Shown piece by piece: positions 16,628-25,057 of a stretch of DNA of 64,000 nucleotides (position 1 is the stretch's first letter; each line of letters begins with the position of its first letter). The notes below the pieces were generated by a model that ran no database searches, was not told where the DNA came from, and was given only the letters and a program-made list of their open reading frames with translations. Position numbers and translations under genes: made by a program. The stretch covers positions 124,001-188,000 of the forward strand of contig NZ_RBAK01000003.1 in assembly GCF_003626595.1 (NCBI RefSeq), read 5' to 3'. Origin of the DNA: Micromonospora endolithica (GTDB taxonomy: Bacteria > Actinomycetota > Actinomycetes > Mycobacteriales > Micromonosporaceae).

Positions 16628-17347
16628 TCAGACCTCGGTGACGTCCGAGACCACCACGGTGACGTTGTCCGGCGCCCCCGCCTGGTGGGCCAGCTTGACC
16701 AGTTGCTCGCCGCAGAGCTGCCGATCGCCGTAGTGGGCCAGGGTCTGCCCGATCGCGTCGTGCTCCACGTAGTCGGAGAGCCCGTCGCTGCACAGCAGCA
16801 GCCGGTCGCCGGCCGCGACACCGAGCCTGCCGACCGCGGGCGGCGTGTCCGCGCCCTGCACCGCCCGGGTCACCAGCGACCGCTGCGGGTGGTGCCGGGC
16901 CTGCGCCGGCGAGAGCGCGCCCTGGTCGACCAGCGCCTGCACGAAGGTGTCGTCCCGGGTGAGCTGGGTCAGCTCCCCGTCCCGCAGCAGGTAGCAACGG
17001 GAGTCGCCGACCTGGGCCAGCACCAGGGTGTCGCCGGCCAGGAGCGCGGCGGTCAGCGTCGTACCCATCCCCTCCCGGGCCGGGTCGACGGTGATCGCGG
17101 CGTGGATGCGCTGGTTGGCGGTGCTGACCACGGCGCGCAACGCGTCGGCGGCCTCGTCCGGGGCGGTCGGCGGGGTCAGCTCGTCCAGGATCCGGATGAC
17201 GATCTCGCTGGCCACCTCCCCCGCGGGCAGCCCGCCCATGCCGTCCGCGACCGCGATGAGGCGGTCACCGGCCAGGGCGGAATCCTCGTTGTTGGTCCGA
17301 ACCAGGCCGATGTCGTTGAGGATGGCCGAGCGGAGGATGAGCGTCAT
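16628..17347 (-). CDS. PP2C-family serine/threonine phosphatase
   Basis: 239 residues, one catalytic domain without membrane anchor. Motifs: TNNEDS near the start, VADGMGG (metal-binding Asp), GMGTTLTAALL, VGDSRCYLL, LCSDGLSDYV and the C-terminal APDNVTVVV. All metal-coordinating aspartates are present, so it should be active. The compact soluble form resembles the cytoplasmic part of PstP. The ATG at 17347 was chosen because homologues begin just before the LRSAI strand; a longer frame upstream adds 30 residues of unlike composition. Confidence 0.88.
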   Translation of the reverse strand: MTLILRSAILNDIGLVRTNNEDSALAGDRLIAVADGMGGLPAGEVASEIVIRILDELTPPTAPDEAADALRAVVSTANQRIHAAITVDPAREGMGTTLTAALLAGDTLVLAQVGDSRCYLLRDGELTQLTRDDTFVQALVDQGALSPAQARHHPQRSLVTRAVQGADTPPAVGRLGVAAGDRLLLCSDGLSDYVEHDAIGQTLAHYGDRQLCGEQLVKLAHQAGAPDNVTVVVSDVTEV

Positions 17348-17433
17348 GGCGTCAAGCTTGCCAAGAACAACCCGCCGCCGTCTCTCCACACCACCGAGCA
17401 GGTTGCCGAACTCTGCGAACACCGGGTCCGCGC

Positions 17434-18003
17434 TCACCGTGGGTAACGGATCAGCAGGCTGGCGTGGACCTCTTCGTCACCAACGGCGGTGTACCGATGC
17501 GGCACGTCCGAGGACCACCGGAGGTGGCCGCCGGCGGCGGCGGTCAGCGGCGCGTCGACCGGCCCGGCCCGCAGCACCCCGGCGAAGACGGTGACGTGTT
17601 CGGTGACGCCCGGCTGGTGCGCCGGGGAGAGCTGGCCCGGCCCGGTGGCCACCCGCATCCGGTACAGCTCGTACGTCGCGTCGCTGTCGTCGAAGACCTC
17701 CAGCAGCGTGGCGCGGACCGCGGCGCCGCGTACGGTCGGCTCCTCGGACGGGCCGGAGAGCGCGGCGGCCAGCGGCACGCCGAGCTGCGCGGTGATCGCG
17801 TAGAGGGTCTCCAGCGTCGGGTTGCGGGTGCCGTTCTCCAGGCCGGAGAGGGTGGCCTTGCCGACACCCGCGAGCCGCGCCAGCGCCGACAGCGACAGGC
17901 CGCGCTCCTCGCGCAGGGCCCGCACCCGCCGTCCGACCGACCCCGCCCCTTCGGTGATCGGCGCGGCGGCGGAGGTACGGCGGTCTGGCGACGGCTGCGG
18001 CAC
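17434..18003 (-). CDS. XRE-cupin transcriptional regulator
   Basis: 189 residues. Residues ~22-80 hold an XRE helix-turn-helix (LSLSALARLAGVGKATLSGLENG), and residues ~105-187 a small cupin (GQLSPAHQPGVTEHVTVFAGVL with His/Glu for metal). This architecture senses small molecules. It is divergent from a BenE-type transporter, and a perfect palindrome lies between them, so it most likely represses the transporter and itself and releases in response to the transported compound. Confidence 0.87.
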   Translation of the reverse strand: MPQPSPDRRTSAAAPITEGAGSVGRRVRALREERGLSLSALARLAGVGKATLSGLENGTRNPTLETLYAITAQLGVPLAAALSGPSEEPTVRGAAVRATLLEVFDDSDATYELYRMRVATGPGQLSPAHQPGVTEHVTVFAGVLRAGPVDAPLTAAAGGHLRWSSDVPHRYTAVGDEEVHASLLIRYPR

Positions 18004-18027
18004 CCCGCTATCGTGCTACACCAAGGC

Positions 18028-18043
18028 GTTCCGTAAACGGAAC
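18028..18043. promoter_or_regulatory. Operator of the XRE-cupin regulator
   Basis: GTTCCGTAAACGGAAC: 7-bp arms (GTTCCGT, ACGGAAC) with a 2-base spacer, located in the 65-bp divergent gap. The form is typical of sites bound by XRE-cupin proteins (GTTTCCGT-type palindromes). Confidence 0.75.
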
Positions 18044-18068
18044 ACGCGGCGGGGCGGGGGAGGGTGGC

Positions 18069-19355
18069 ATGGCCGGGCGTACCCAACCGTTGCTGGCCGG
18101 CGCGGTCACCGCGCTGGTCGGCTTCGCGAGCTCCTTCACCGTCGTCCTCGCCGGGCTGCGCGCGGTCGGCGCCACCGACGCCCAGGCCGCCTCCGGCCTG
18201 CTCGCGCTCTGCGTCGCGTCCGGAGCGTCCGCCGCCTGGCTGGGCCTGCGGCACCGACTGCCGATGAGCGTCGCCTGGTCCACCCCCGGCGCGGCGCTGC
18301 TGGTGGCCAACGGTCCGGTACCCGGCGGCTGGCCGGTCGCCGTCGGCGCGTTCCTCGTCGCCGGCCTGCTGATCGTCGCCGCCGGACTGGTGCCGCCGCT
18401 CGGCCGGGCGGTCGCGGCCATCCCGAAGCCGATCGCCGGGGCGATGCTCGCCGGCGTCCTGCTGCCGCTGTGCACCGCGCCGGTCCGGGCCCTCGTCGAC
18501 GTGCCCCGGCTGGCGGTGCCGGTGGTGGTCGCCTGGCTGCTGCTGCACCGGTACGCGCGGCGGTGGGCGGTACCCGGCGCGCTCGCCGTGGCGGTGGCCG
18601 CCATCGCGCTGACCACCCCGGCCGACGGCCTCGGCGCGGTCGGCCTCCGACCGGCGTTCGCGCTGACCACGCCCGCCTGGTCGGCGTCCGCGGTGGTCGG
18701 CCTGGCGCTGCCGCTGTTCCTGGTCACCATGGCCGCGCAGAACGTACCCGGGATGGCGGTGCTGGTCGGCTACGGCTACCGGCCGCCGTTCGGCGCCGCG
18801 CTGCGTGCCACCGGCCTGGCCAGCGTGGTCGCCGCGCCCGCCGGCGGGCACGCCGTCAACCTGGCGGCGATCACCGCCGCGCTCGCCGCCGGACCGGACG
18901 CCCACCCGGACCCGGACCGCCGCTGGATCGCCTCGGTCACCGCCGGCCTCGCGCTCGCCCTGCTCGGCCTCGGCGCCGGGGTGGCCACGGCGCTGGTGGC
19001 CCTCGCCCCGCCGGTGCTGATCGAGGCGGTCGCCGGACTGGCGCTGCTCGGCGCGCTGGCCACCGCGCTGACCTCGGCACTCGCCGACCCGGACGCCCGC
19101 GAGGCCGCCGTGGTGACCTTCGTGGTCACCGCCTCCGGTGTCACCCTGCTGGGCATCGGCGGGGCCTTCTGGGGTCTGGTCGCCGGCGGCCTGCTGTTCC
19201 TGCTCTTCCGCCGCCGCCCCGTCCCGCCGCCGTCGCCCGCGCCGGCCGTGCCCGCGCCGGCCGTGCGTGCGCCGGCCGTGCCCGCGCCGGCCGTGCCTGC
19301 GCCGGCCGTGCAGGCGGTGGCACCTGAGGAAGATCGTGCTCGAACACGGAAGTAG
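18069..19355 (+). CDS. benE: BenE-family transporter
   Basis: 428 residues with about eleven hydrophobic segments and the BenE motifs WSTPGAALL, IPKPIAGAMLAGVLLP, AAQNVPGMAVL and PAGGHAVNLAAI. The family imports benzoate or similar aromatic acids with protons; the substrate here is inferred. After ~residue 388 a Pro/Ala-rich tail of five PAPAV-like units is added before the stop. The stop codon lies inside the left arm of the terminator. Expression is probably controlled by the divergent XRE-cupin protein. Confidence 0.88.
   Translation: MAGRTQPLLAGAVTALVGFASSFTVVLAGLRAVGATDAQAASGLLALCVASGASAAWLGLRHRLPMSVAWSTPGAALLVANGPVPGGWPVAVGAFLVAGLLIVAAGLVPPLGRAVAAIPKPIAGAMLAGVLLPLCTAPVRALVDVPRLAVPVVVAWLLLHRYARRWAVPGALAVAVAAIALTTPADGLGAVGLRPAFALTTPAWSASAVVGLALPLFLVTMAAQNVPGMAVLVGYGYRPPFGAALRATGLASVVAAPAGGHAVNLAAITAALAAGPDAHPDPDRRWIASVTAGLALALLGLGAGVATALVALAPPVLIEAVAGLALLGALATALTSALADPDAREAAVVTFVVTASGVTLLGIGGAFWGLVAGGLLFLLFRRRPVPPPSPAPAVPAPAVRAPAVPAPAVPAPAVQAVAPEEDRARTRK
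19225..19317 (+). repeat. Tandem GCGCCGGCCGTGC repeat in the benE 3' end
   Basis: Five or six units of about 15 bases (GCGCCGGCCGTGCC) encode the PAPAV repeats at the transporter C-terminus. The 15-base unit keeps the frame, so copy number can change without breaking the gene. Confidence 0.85.
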
Positions 19356-19387
19356 TGGCCTCCCGGAGGCCGGGAGGCCACTACTTC
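19349..19387. terminator. Bidirectional terminator with an 18-bp perfect stem
   Basis: GAAGTAGTGGCCTCCCGG and its exact complement separated by AGG. It contains the benE stop codon and lies between convergent genes. The stem is flanked by A/T-containing ends (GAAGTAG, CTACTTC), which makes it function on both strands. Confidence 0.88.
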
Positions 19388-19480
19388 ACGGATCGAGCGC
19401 GATCTTGCCGGCCGGCCGGCCGGCCGGGCCTGGGCCCCGGCTCGGGGGCGGGACCGGGGCGGGACCGGGGCGAGGGCGGG

Positions 19481-19840
19481 TCACTCCTCCACGGGGAGGG
19501 CGCTGAACGGTACGTCGAGGCGGACGTCGGCGTGCACAGCCGCGATCCGGTCGGCCGGTACGTAGACCGCGCCGGTCGGTACCAGGTCGGTGGACACTTT
19601 CAGGTAGCCGCCGTGCAGCAGTCGGGCCGCCAGGTCGGCCGGTACGTCGGGTTCCTCGGCGGCGGTGGACTCGATCAACTCGTCCAGGCTGCCGCCCGGG
19701 TCGGCGGTCGGCGCCTGGACGGTGACCGCGTTCGGGTCGGCCCGTTGGACGAGGTCGACGGTGCCGATTCCGGCACCGGTCGAGTCGACCACGGGCATGC
19801 CGGTGGTGATCCGGGAAACGGCGGTGTCCTGCTGGCTCAT
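19481..19840 (-). CDS. PRC-barrel/DUF2171-like small protein
   Basis: 119 residues, soluble. The first 35 residues (TTGMPVVDSTGAGIGTVDLVQ) match the first strands of PRC-barrel-like DUF2171 proteins (G-x-V-x-D-x-x-G-x-x-IG-x-V). The rest has a second strand-rich half with VPADRIAAVHADVRLDVPF. Such proteins are often stress-related and of unknown biochemistry. The start at 19840 (MSQQDTAV) is chosen because the conserved part begins just after it; the RBS is weak. Confidence 0.7.
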   Translation of the reverse strand: MSQQDTAVSRITTGMPVVDSTGAGIGTVDLVQRADPNAVTVQAPTADPGGSLDELIESTAAEEPDVPADLAARLLHGGYLKVSTDLVPTGAVYVPADRIAAVHADVRLDVPFSALPVEE

Positions 19841-19869
19841 GCGTTCGCGGTTCCCGACCCGCCGTCGGC

Positions 19870-20220
19870 CTAAACGGCCGACCCGCCGTGGTCCTGAACT
19901 CCCGGTCCGGCGTGCGGCGAGGCTCCCGACCCGCCGCCGGCCCGGAAGGACGGCCCGGTGTCGGCCTGAACGCCGGTGGGGTTGGACCAGCCGGACGGGG
20001 GACGGGGGGACAGCTCGCGCCAGGTGTCGGTGCCCTGGAGCAGGGCCCGGATCGTCTCCTCGGCCTCGTCGACACTGCCGTACTCGTAGAACTGGGAGAC
20101 ACCCTCCGATCCGCCGGCGCGCTGCTCGACGTACCACCGGTCGGCGTCGGCGCGGAGGAACACGTCTCGCCGCGCCAGTCGTCCCCATTTCCCGTTCCAC
20201 CAGTGCTTCCGCTGCTCCAT
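19870..20220 (-). CDS. Conserved actinobacterial hypothetical protein
   Basis: 116 residues. The N-terminal half has a distinct pattern (WWNGKWGRLARRDVFLR, then DRWYVEQRAGG, then YGSVDEAEETIRALL) that looks like a small alpha/beta domain with exposed Trp residues; the second half is low-complexity Pro/Gly/Ser. I recognise the pattern from actinobacterial genomes, but it has no known function. The gene ends 30 bases before the start of the PRC-barrel-like gene on the same strand, so the two may be co-transcribed. Confidence 0.65.
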   Translation of the reverse strand: MEQRKHWWNGKWGRLARRDVFLRADADRWYVEQRAGGSEGVSQFYEYGSVDEAEETIRALLQGTDTWRELSPRPPSGWSNPTGVQADTGPSFRAGGGSGASPHAGPGVQDHGGSAV

Positions 20221-20255
20221 GGCGGGGACTCTATCGAACACGCGTACTAAAAAGT

Positions 20256-20286
20256 CCGGCCCCCGCGGGATTCCCGCGAGGGCCGG
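20256..20286 (-). terminator. Rho-independent terminator of mscL
   Basis: Read on the minus strand, a GC stem (CCGGCCCTCGCGGG with GATT-like loop and complement) is followed by CTTTTTAG, a true T-tract. It lies 17 bases after the mscL stop. Confidence 0.85.
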
Positions 20287-20302
20287 TGTGCGTGTGCCGG
20301 GT

Positions 20303-20761
20303 TCAGTACCTCGCGGGCGGTTCCTCCCGCCGGCCGAGCACGTCGTCCAGGGCACCGCGCTGCTGACCGGGGGTGGAGTGACCGGCGGCGACGAGCGCGT
20401 CCCGGATCTCGGTGAGCAGCTTGACCTCCTCGCTCGGCGCGGCGGGCGGGGGCTCCTCGCCGCGCCGACGCCGCTCGGCGAGCTTGTTCATCGGGAAGAC
20501 CACGAGGAAGTACAGCACCGCGGCGGTCAGCACGAACGTGATCAGCGCGTTGAGGAAGGCCGCCCAGTCGAACACCTGGCCACCGAGCGTCCACTTGCCG
20601 GCCTTGAGGGCGCTGCCGCCACCGATCATCTTGATCAACGGTTCCAGGAACGACTTGGTGAGCTGAGTGACCACGCCGGTGAAGGCGGCGCCGATGACGA
20701 TGCCGACCGCGAGGTCGACGACGTTCCCGCGCATGATGAAGTCTTTGAAGCCCTTGAACAT
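20303..20761 (-). CDS. mscL: Large-conductance mechanosensitive channel MscL
   Basis: 152 residues. Starts MFKGFKDFIMRGNVVDLAVG, the canonical MscL N-terminal helix and TM1, then AFTGVVTQLTKSF, a periplasmic loop, TM2 (FVLTAAVLYFLVVFPM) and a charged cytoplasmic helix (KLAERRRRGEE). It forms a homopentameric safety valve opened by membrane tension during hypo-osmotic shock. GGGAG lies five bases upstream of the ATG. The C-terminal tail of ~40 residues is longer than in short MscLs. Confidence 0.95.
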   Translation of the reverse strand: MFKGFKDFIMRGNVVDLAVGIVIGAAFTGVVTQLTKSFLEPLIKMIGGGSALKAGKWTLGGQVFDWAAFLNALITFVLTAAVLYFLVVFPMNKLAERRRRGEEPPPAAPSEEVKLLTEIRDALVAAGHSTPGQQRGALDDVLGRREEPPARY

Positions 20762-20800
20762 CCGTACTCCCGAGGTGTCCGGTTTTCCGTCCGGCACAAC

Positions 20801-21484
20801 CTATGCCCCGGCGGCGGGCTCCAGAAAAGCGCCGGCTTCGATCGCCGCGCGCTGCGGCTCGCCGGCCCGGATCGCCTCCACCAGCCGGGAGTGGTCGACG
20901 TAGCGGTCCGGCTCCAGCGCGTCACCCATCGCGTGGGCGACGGTGCTGCGCAGGGCGGTGCCGACCGAGGCGTACAGCTCGGCGAGCATGGGATTGTGGG
21001 CCGCCGCGACCACCGCGGTGTGCAGCGCGACGTCGGCCTCGACGAACTCGGCGACCCGGCCGCCGCGCCACGCCGCCTCGCGGGCGGCGAGCGCCGCGTC
21101 GAGCGCCGCCAGGTCCTCGGGCGTACGCCGCAGCGCGGCCAGCCGGGCGGCCTCCACCTCGAAGGCGCGCCGCACCTCGACCACCTCGGCCATCCGGTCG
21201 TCGGTGAGTCGGCGGGCCACCACCGGGGCCAGCTCGTCGGTCGACACCACGTACGTCCCGGAGCCCTGCCGGCACTCCAGCACCCCGGCGTGCACCAGCG
21301 CCCGGACCGCCTCGCGGACAGTGTTGCGCCCCACGCCGAGGGCGGCGACCAGTTGCGGCTCGGTGGGGATCCGCCCGCCCACCGGCCACTCGCCGCCGAG
21401 GATCCGCTGCCGCAGCCGGGCGGTCGTCTCCCGGACCCGCTGCCCGCGGGGCGGCACCGGAGGGGAATCGGTCGTACGTGGCAC
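20801..21484 (-). CDS. GntR-family regulator with FCD domain (FadR subfamily)
   Basis: 227 residues. Residues ~15-75 are the GntR winged helix (RLRQRILGGEWPVGGRIPTEPQLVAALGVGRNTVREAVRALV), and residues ~95-215 the all-helical FCD ligand domain with the metal-binding pattern D...H (ADVALHTAVVAAAHN) and H (VDHSRL). It is divergent from a CynX/NimT-type exporter with a 50-bp gap, so it probably controls that gene in response to a carboxylate-type ligand. Confidence 0.87.
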   Translation of the reverse strand: MPRTTDSPPVPPRGQRVRETTARLRQRILGGEWPVGGRIPTEPQLVAALGVGRNTVREAVRALVHAGVLECRQGSGTYVVSTDELAPVVARRLTDDRMAEVVEVRRAFEVEAARLAALRRTPEDLAALDAALAAREAAWRGGRVAEFVEADVALHTAVVAAAHNPMLAELYASVGTALRSTVAHAMGDALEPDRYVDHSRLVEAIRAGEPQRAAIEAGAFLEPAAGA

Positions 21485-21534
21485 TGGTTACATCACCTGC
21501 CGGAAATTCATCCCATGATTGTAGGTTGAGCCCC

Positions 21535-22842
21535 ATGACCCCGCCACCCGCGACCTCCACCCCCCTCGGCGCGCAGTTCCCGGGAAAGAGTGGTCATCCG
21601 CGCGTCGATGGCGACTCTCTCCGTGAAACCGCGCGCAAGGGGCGCGGGGCGGGCGCGGGGGCGGGCTCGGCGCTGGTTCTGGTGGCGATGCTGCTGGTGG
21701 CGTTGAACCTGCGGGCGGCCGTCACCAGCCTGGGGGCGCTGCTCGACGAGGTTCGGGGTGGGCTCGGGCTCTCCGCGACGACGGCCGGCTTCGTGACCAC
21801 CCTGCCCACGATCGCGTTCGCCGGGCTGGGCGCGCTCACCCCGTGGCTGGTCCGCCGGTTCGCGCCGGCCCGGCTGCTGCTGGCCGGCATGCTCGCGCTC
21901 GCCGTCGGACAGGTGCTGCGGGTCGTCACCGACTCCCCGCTGGTCTTCATCGCCACCAGCGCGCTGGCGCTGGCCGGCATCGCGGTGGCCAACATCCTGC
22001 TGCCAATGCTGGTGAAGCAGCACTTCCCGCACCGCACCGGGCTGGTCACCGGGGCGTACACGATGGCGTTGACCGTGGGCACGACGGTGGCCGCCGCCTC
22101 GGCGGTGCCGATCGCCCACGCGTTCGGGTCCTGGCGGGCCGGGCTCGGCGTGTGGGCCGGACTGGCCGCGGTGGCCGTACTCCCGTGGGTGCCGCTGGCG
22201 CTGCGGGCCCGGCGCGCGGCGCGGCGGGCGACCCCGGCGGTGGCCGCCGCCCAGCCGAGCCGGATCCGGCCCGGCCGTACCCGGCTCGGCTGGGCCATGG
22301 CGGTGTACTTCGGGGCGCAGTCGCTCAGCGGATACGCGATCATGGGCTGGTTGGCGCAGCTCTTCCGGGACGCCGGCTACCGGCCGGAGGCGGCCGGCCT
22401 GCTGCTCGCCGGGCTGACCGCGCTGGGGGTGCCGATCGCGCTGCTGATGCCGACCCTGGCCGGTCGGTTGCGGACGCTGCACCCGCTGGTGCTGGGCCTG
22501 ACCGCCGCGTCGAGCCTGGCCTATCTCGGGCTGGCGTTCGCGCCGCGGGGAGGCGCACTGCTGTGGGTGGCGCTGCTCGCCGTCGGCCAGGGCGCGTTCC
22601 CGCTGATCCTCACCACCATCGGGCTGCGCGCCCGCACCGCCGACGGCACCGTCGCGCTGTCCGCGTTCGCCCAGAGCACCGGGTACGTCATCGCCGCCCT
22701 CGGACCGCTGCTGGTCGGGGTGCTCTACGAGGCCACCGGAGGGTGGACCGCGCCGATCGGTTTCCTGCTGGCGGCCCTGGTCGTGCAGACCGGGGCGGGC
22801 ATGGTGATCGCCCGTCCCCGGTACATCGAGGACGGGCGCTGA
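21535..22842 (+). CDS. CynX/NimT-family MFS transporter
   Basis: 435 residues with twelve predicted membrane helices after a ~45-residue polar N-terminal extension. The CynX/NimT signature is LVALNLRAAVTSLGALL at the first helix, with the two-fold MFS repeat (APARLLLAGMLALAVG and later GLLLAGLTALGVPIALLMP). Members move cyanate, nitroimidazoles or other small compounds; the substrate here is not determined. A TAGGTT -10 box lies seven bases before the ATG, so the mRNA is probably leaderless. Regulated presumably by the divergent GntR protein. Confidence 0.85.
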   Translation: MTPPPATSTPLGAQFPGKSGHPRVDGDSLRETARKGRGAGAGAGSALVLVAMLLVALNLRAAVTSLGALLDEVRGGLGLSATTAGFVTTLPTIAFAGLGALTPWLVRRFAPARLLLAGMLALAVGQVLRVVTDSPLVFIATSALALAGIAVANILLPMLVKQHFPHRTGLVTGAYTMALTVGTTVAAASAVPIAHAFGSWRAGLGVWAGLAAVAVLPWVPLALRARRAARRATPAVAAAQPSRIRPGRTRLGWAMAVYFGAQSLSGYAIMGWLAQLFRDAGYRPEAAGLLLAGLTALGVPIALLMPTLAGRLRTLHPLVLGLTAASSLAYLGLAFAPRGGALLWVALLAVGQGAFPLILTTIGLRARTADGTVALSAFAQSTGYVIAALGPLLVGVLYEATGGWTAPIGFLLAALVVQTGAGMVIARPRYIEDGR

Positions 22843-22852
22843 GGAACGGAGG

Positions 22853-23209
22853 TCAGGAGGAGGCCGGCGTGGGGTCGCCCGCGACCGCCTGGTCGACCGT
22901 CGGGTAGGTGTGCAGCACCTCGACCAGACCGCTCACCTCGAGGATGCGCAGCACCCCGCGCTGCGGCGCGGCGAGCCGCACCACCCCGCCGGCCTCGTCG
23001 GAGCTGTTCTTCGCGCGGACGAAGACGGACAGGCCCGTCGAGTCGCAGAACGACACGTCCGCCAGGTCGAAGACCAGCCGGCTCCGGCCCTTGTCGAGCA
23101 GGTCGGTGATCTGGTCCTGAAGCTGCGGCGCGGTCGCCATGTCCAGCTCGCCCGCGACCGACACGACGACGACGTCGCCGCGTTGTTCCGTGTGCACCGT
23201 CAAGGACAT
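22853..23209 (-). CDS. Anti-sigma factor antagonist (STAS domain)
   Basis: 118 residues, a single STAS domain. The phosphorylation motif is FCDSTGLSVFV with Ser57 as the acceptor, as in SpoIIAA/RsbV. In family members the dephosphorylated form binds the anti-sigma kinase and frees the sigma factor. AGGAGGT lies 8 bases upstream of the ATG, an unusually strong RBS for this window. It is divergent from the rsbR operon and is the likely output of its PP2C phosphatases. Confidence 0.9.
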   Translation of the reverse strand: MSLTVHTEQRGDVVVVSVAGELDMATAPQLQDQITDLLDKGRSRLVFDLADVSFCDSTGLSVFVRAKNSSDEAGGVVRLAAPQRGVLRILEVSGLVEVLHTYPTVDQAVAGDPTPASS

Positions 23210-23373
23210 TCGCCAGACCTCCTGTTATCGGGGAAACGGTATCCCACCAACGGGGTGGTACGCAGATCGGGAGGCGGCATCCGGTGGGCCCCGTCATTCC
23301 GTTGCCACGGGGCAAGTAGTTCGTCGGTGTCCGGTGGTAGAGTCCGCCCGTTCCAGGTCGAGGGGGGTTTGCC

Positions 23374-24234
23374 ATGGCGCTGAGCGCCGAGGAGAGCGGT
23401 CGGCTGGCCGGTCTGCTGACCAGCCATGCCGATCGGGTCATGTCACGCTGGGTGGAGGTCGCCGCCGGTTCGCTGCGCGGGCGACTCAGCCAGGCCGAAC
23501 TCCGTCGCCAGGTGGAGGACCTGCACCGCAGCATGGTCGGCACCGCCGAGCACGGGCCGCTGCACCTCGACGGCGAGCACGCGGCCGAGTTGCGCGCGGT
23601 CCTGGCCGACCTGTCCCGGGGGCGGGCCCGGCAGGGCTTCTCCGCCACCGAGACCGCGACCAGCATCTTCGCCCTCAAGGACGTGCTGCTGGAGGTCATG
23701 GAGGCCGACGCGGGGGAGAGCACCCTGCGCGACTACGTGGCCTACTCCCGCCTGGTCGACCAGATGGGCCTGTTCACCTTCGAGACCTACGTCCGCACCC
23801 GGGAGAGCCTCATCGCCGACCAGGCGGAGCAACTCCTCGAACTCTCCACCCCGGTGGTGAAGCTCTGGGAGGGCGTCGTCGCCGTCCCGCTGGTCGGCAC
23901 CCTCGACTCGGCCCGCGCCCAGGTGGTGATGGAGCGACTGCTCCAGACGCTGGTCGACACCAGCTCGCCGTACGCGATCATCGACATCACCGGTGTGCCG
24001 GCGGTCGACACCCAGGTGGCGCAGCACATCCTCAAGACCGTCGTGGCCGCCCGGCTGATGGGTGCCGACTGCATCATCTCCGGCATCCGCCCGCAGATCG
24101 CGCAGACCATCGTCGCGCTGGGCATCGAGTTCGGGGACATCGCCACCAAGGCCAGCCTCGCCGACGCGCTGCGGCACGTGCTCCGCCTGACCGGCGTGGA
24201 GACCGCCCGCCGCCAACCGCGCCGGGACCGCTGA
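23374..24234 (+). CDS. rsbR: RsbR-type stressosome protein
   Basis: 286 residues. The N-terminal ~150 residues are an all-helical RsbRD-N-like sensor (RVMSRWVEVAAGSLRGRL ... FALKDVLLEVMEAD) instead of the globin-like domain of B. subtilis RsbRA. The C-terminal ~125 residues are a STAS domain. The two phospho-acceptor threonines of RsbR are preserved: Thr176 (VGTLDSA) and Thr213 (VDTQVA). It forms the scaffold of the stressosome with RsbS. RBS GAGGGGGG precedes the ATG; a TAGAGT box at 23337 may be its -10. First gene of a six-gene block. Confidence 0.9.
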   Translation: MALSAEESGRLAGLLTSHADRVMSRWVEVAAGSLRGRLSQAELRRQVEDLHRSMVGTAEHGPLHLDGEHAAELRAVLADLSRGRARQGFSATETATSIFALKDVLLEVMEADAGESTLRDYVAYSRLVDQMGLFTFETYVRTRESLIADQAEQLLELSTPVVKLWEGVVAVPLVGTLDSARAQVVMERLLQTLVDTSSPYAIIDITGVPAVDTQVAQHILKTVVAARLMGADCIISGIRPQIAQTIVALGIEFGDIATKASLADALRHVLRLTGVETARRQPRRDR

Positions 24235-24641
24235 TGGAACGGGTGCCGATCCTCAAGATCGGTGACATCCTGCTGGTGTCCATCCAGGTCGACATGTCCG
24301 ACCAGACGGCCCTCCAGCTCCAGGAGGACCTCGCCGAGCGGATCGTCGCGACCGGCTGCCACGGCGTCATCATCGACATCACCGCGCTGGACATCGTCGA
24401 CTCGTTCGTCGGGCGGATGCTGTCCACCATCGCGTCCATCTCCAAGGTGCTCGACGCCGAGACGGTGGTCGTCGGCATGCGCCCGGCGGTGGCCATCACC
24501 CTGGTCGAGCTGGGCCTCTCCCTCAACGGGATCCGCACCGCGCTGAACGTCGAACGGGGCATGGAGCTGATCGCCGCCGCGCACGCCGACGAGCACGAGG
24601 AGCTCGACGACGAACCGGACGCCGAGACGGCGTCGTCGTGA
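24234..24641 (+). CDS. rsbS: RsbS-type stressosome antagonist
   Basis: 135 residues, one STAS domain with the RsbS consensus (VPILKIGDILLVSIQVDMSD) and the acceptor Ser57 in DSFVGRML. In the known cascade RsbS holds RsbT until RsbT phosphorylates it. An acidic ~20-residue tail follows the domain. The start overlaps the rsbR stop by one base (TGATG), and the stop overlaps the rsbT start, so stoichiometry is set by coupled translation. Confidence 0.93.
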   Translation: MERVPILKIGDILLVSIQVDMSDQTALQLQEDLAERIVATGCHGVIIDITALDIVDSFVGRMLSTIASISKVLDAETVVVGMRPAVAITLVELGLSLNGIRTALNVERGMELIAAAHADEHEELDDEPDAETASS

Positions 24642-25057
24642 TCACCGGCGTCGACGTGGGCCAGCCGCAGACGCAGGCGATCCGCAGCGACGAGGACGTG
24701 GTCCGGGTGCGGCAGCTGGTGCGTACCGTCGCGGTCGCCGTCCGACTCTCCCTGGTCGACCAGACCAAGCTGGTCACCGCCGCCAGTGAGCTGGCCCGCA
24801 ACACGCTGGTCTACGGCGGCGGCGGCTCCGTCGAGGTGAACACCGTCGACAACGGGCTGCGGCGCGGCGTACGGATCGTCTTCGCCGACTCCGGTCCGGG
24901 AATCGTCGACCTCGACCTGGCGCTGACCGACGGCTACACCACCGGCGGCGGGCTGGGCCTCGGGCTCAGTGGCGCCCGCCGGCTCGTCGACGAGTTCGAC
25001 ATCTGGACCGCGGTGGGAGAAGGCACCCGCATCACGGTCACCAAGTGGTCCCGATGA
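24638..25057 (+). CDS. rsbT: RsbT-type serine kinase
   Basis: 139 residues, a GHKL/HATPase_c domain. The N box is ASELARNTLVYGGG, the G1 box DSGPGI, and the G2 region GGGLGLGLSGARRL, all intact, so ATP binding is expected. RsbT phosphorylates RsbR and RsbS and then, when released, activates a partner. GTG start, four-base overlap with rsbS. Confidence 0.92.
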   Translation: MITGVDVGQPQTQAIRSDEDVVRVRQLVRTVAVAVRLSLVDQTKLVTAASELARNTLVYGGGGSVEVNTVDNGLRRGVRIVFADSGPGIVDLDLALTDGYTTGGGLGLGLSGARRLVDEFDIWTAVGEGTRITVTKWSR

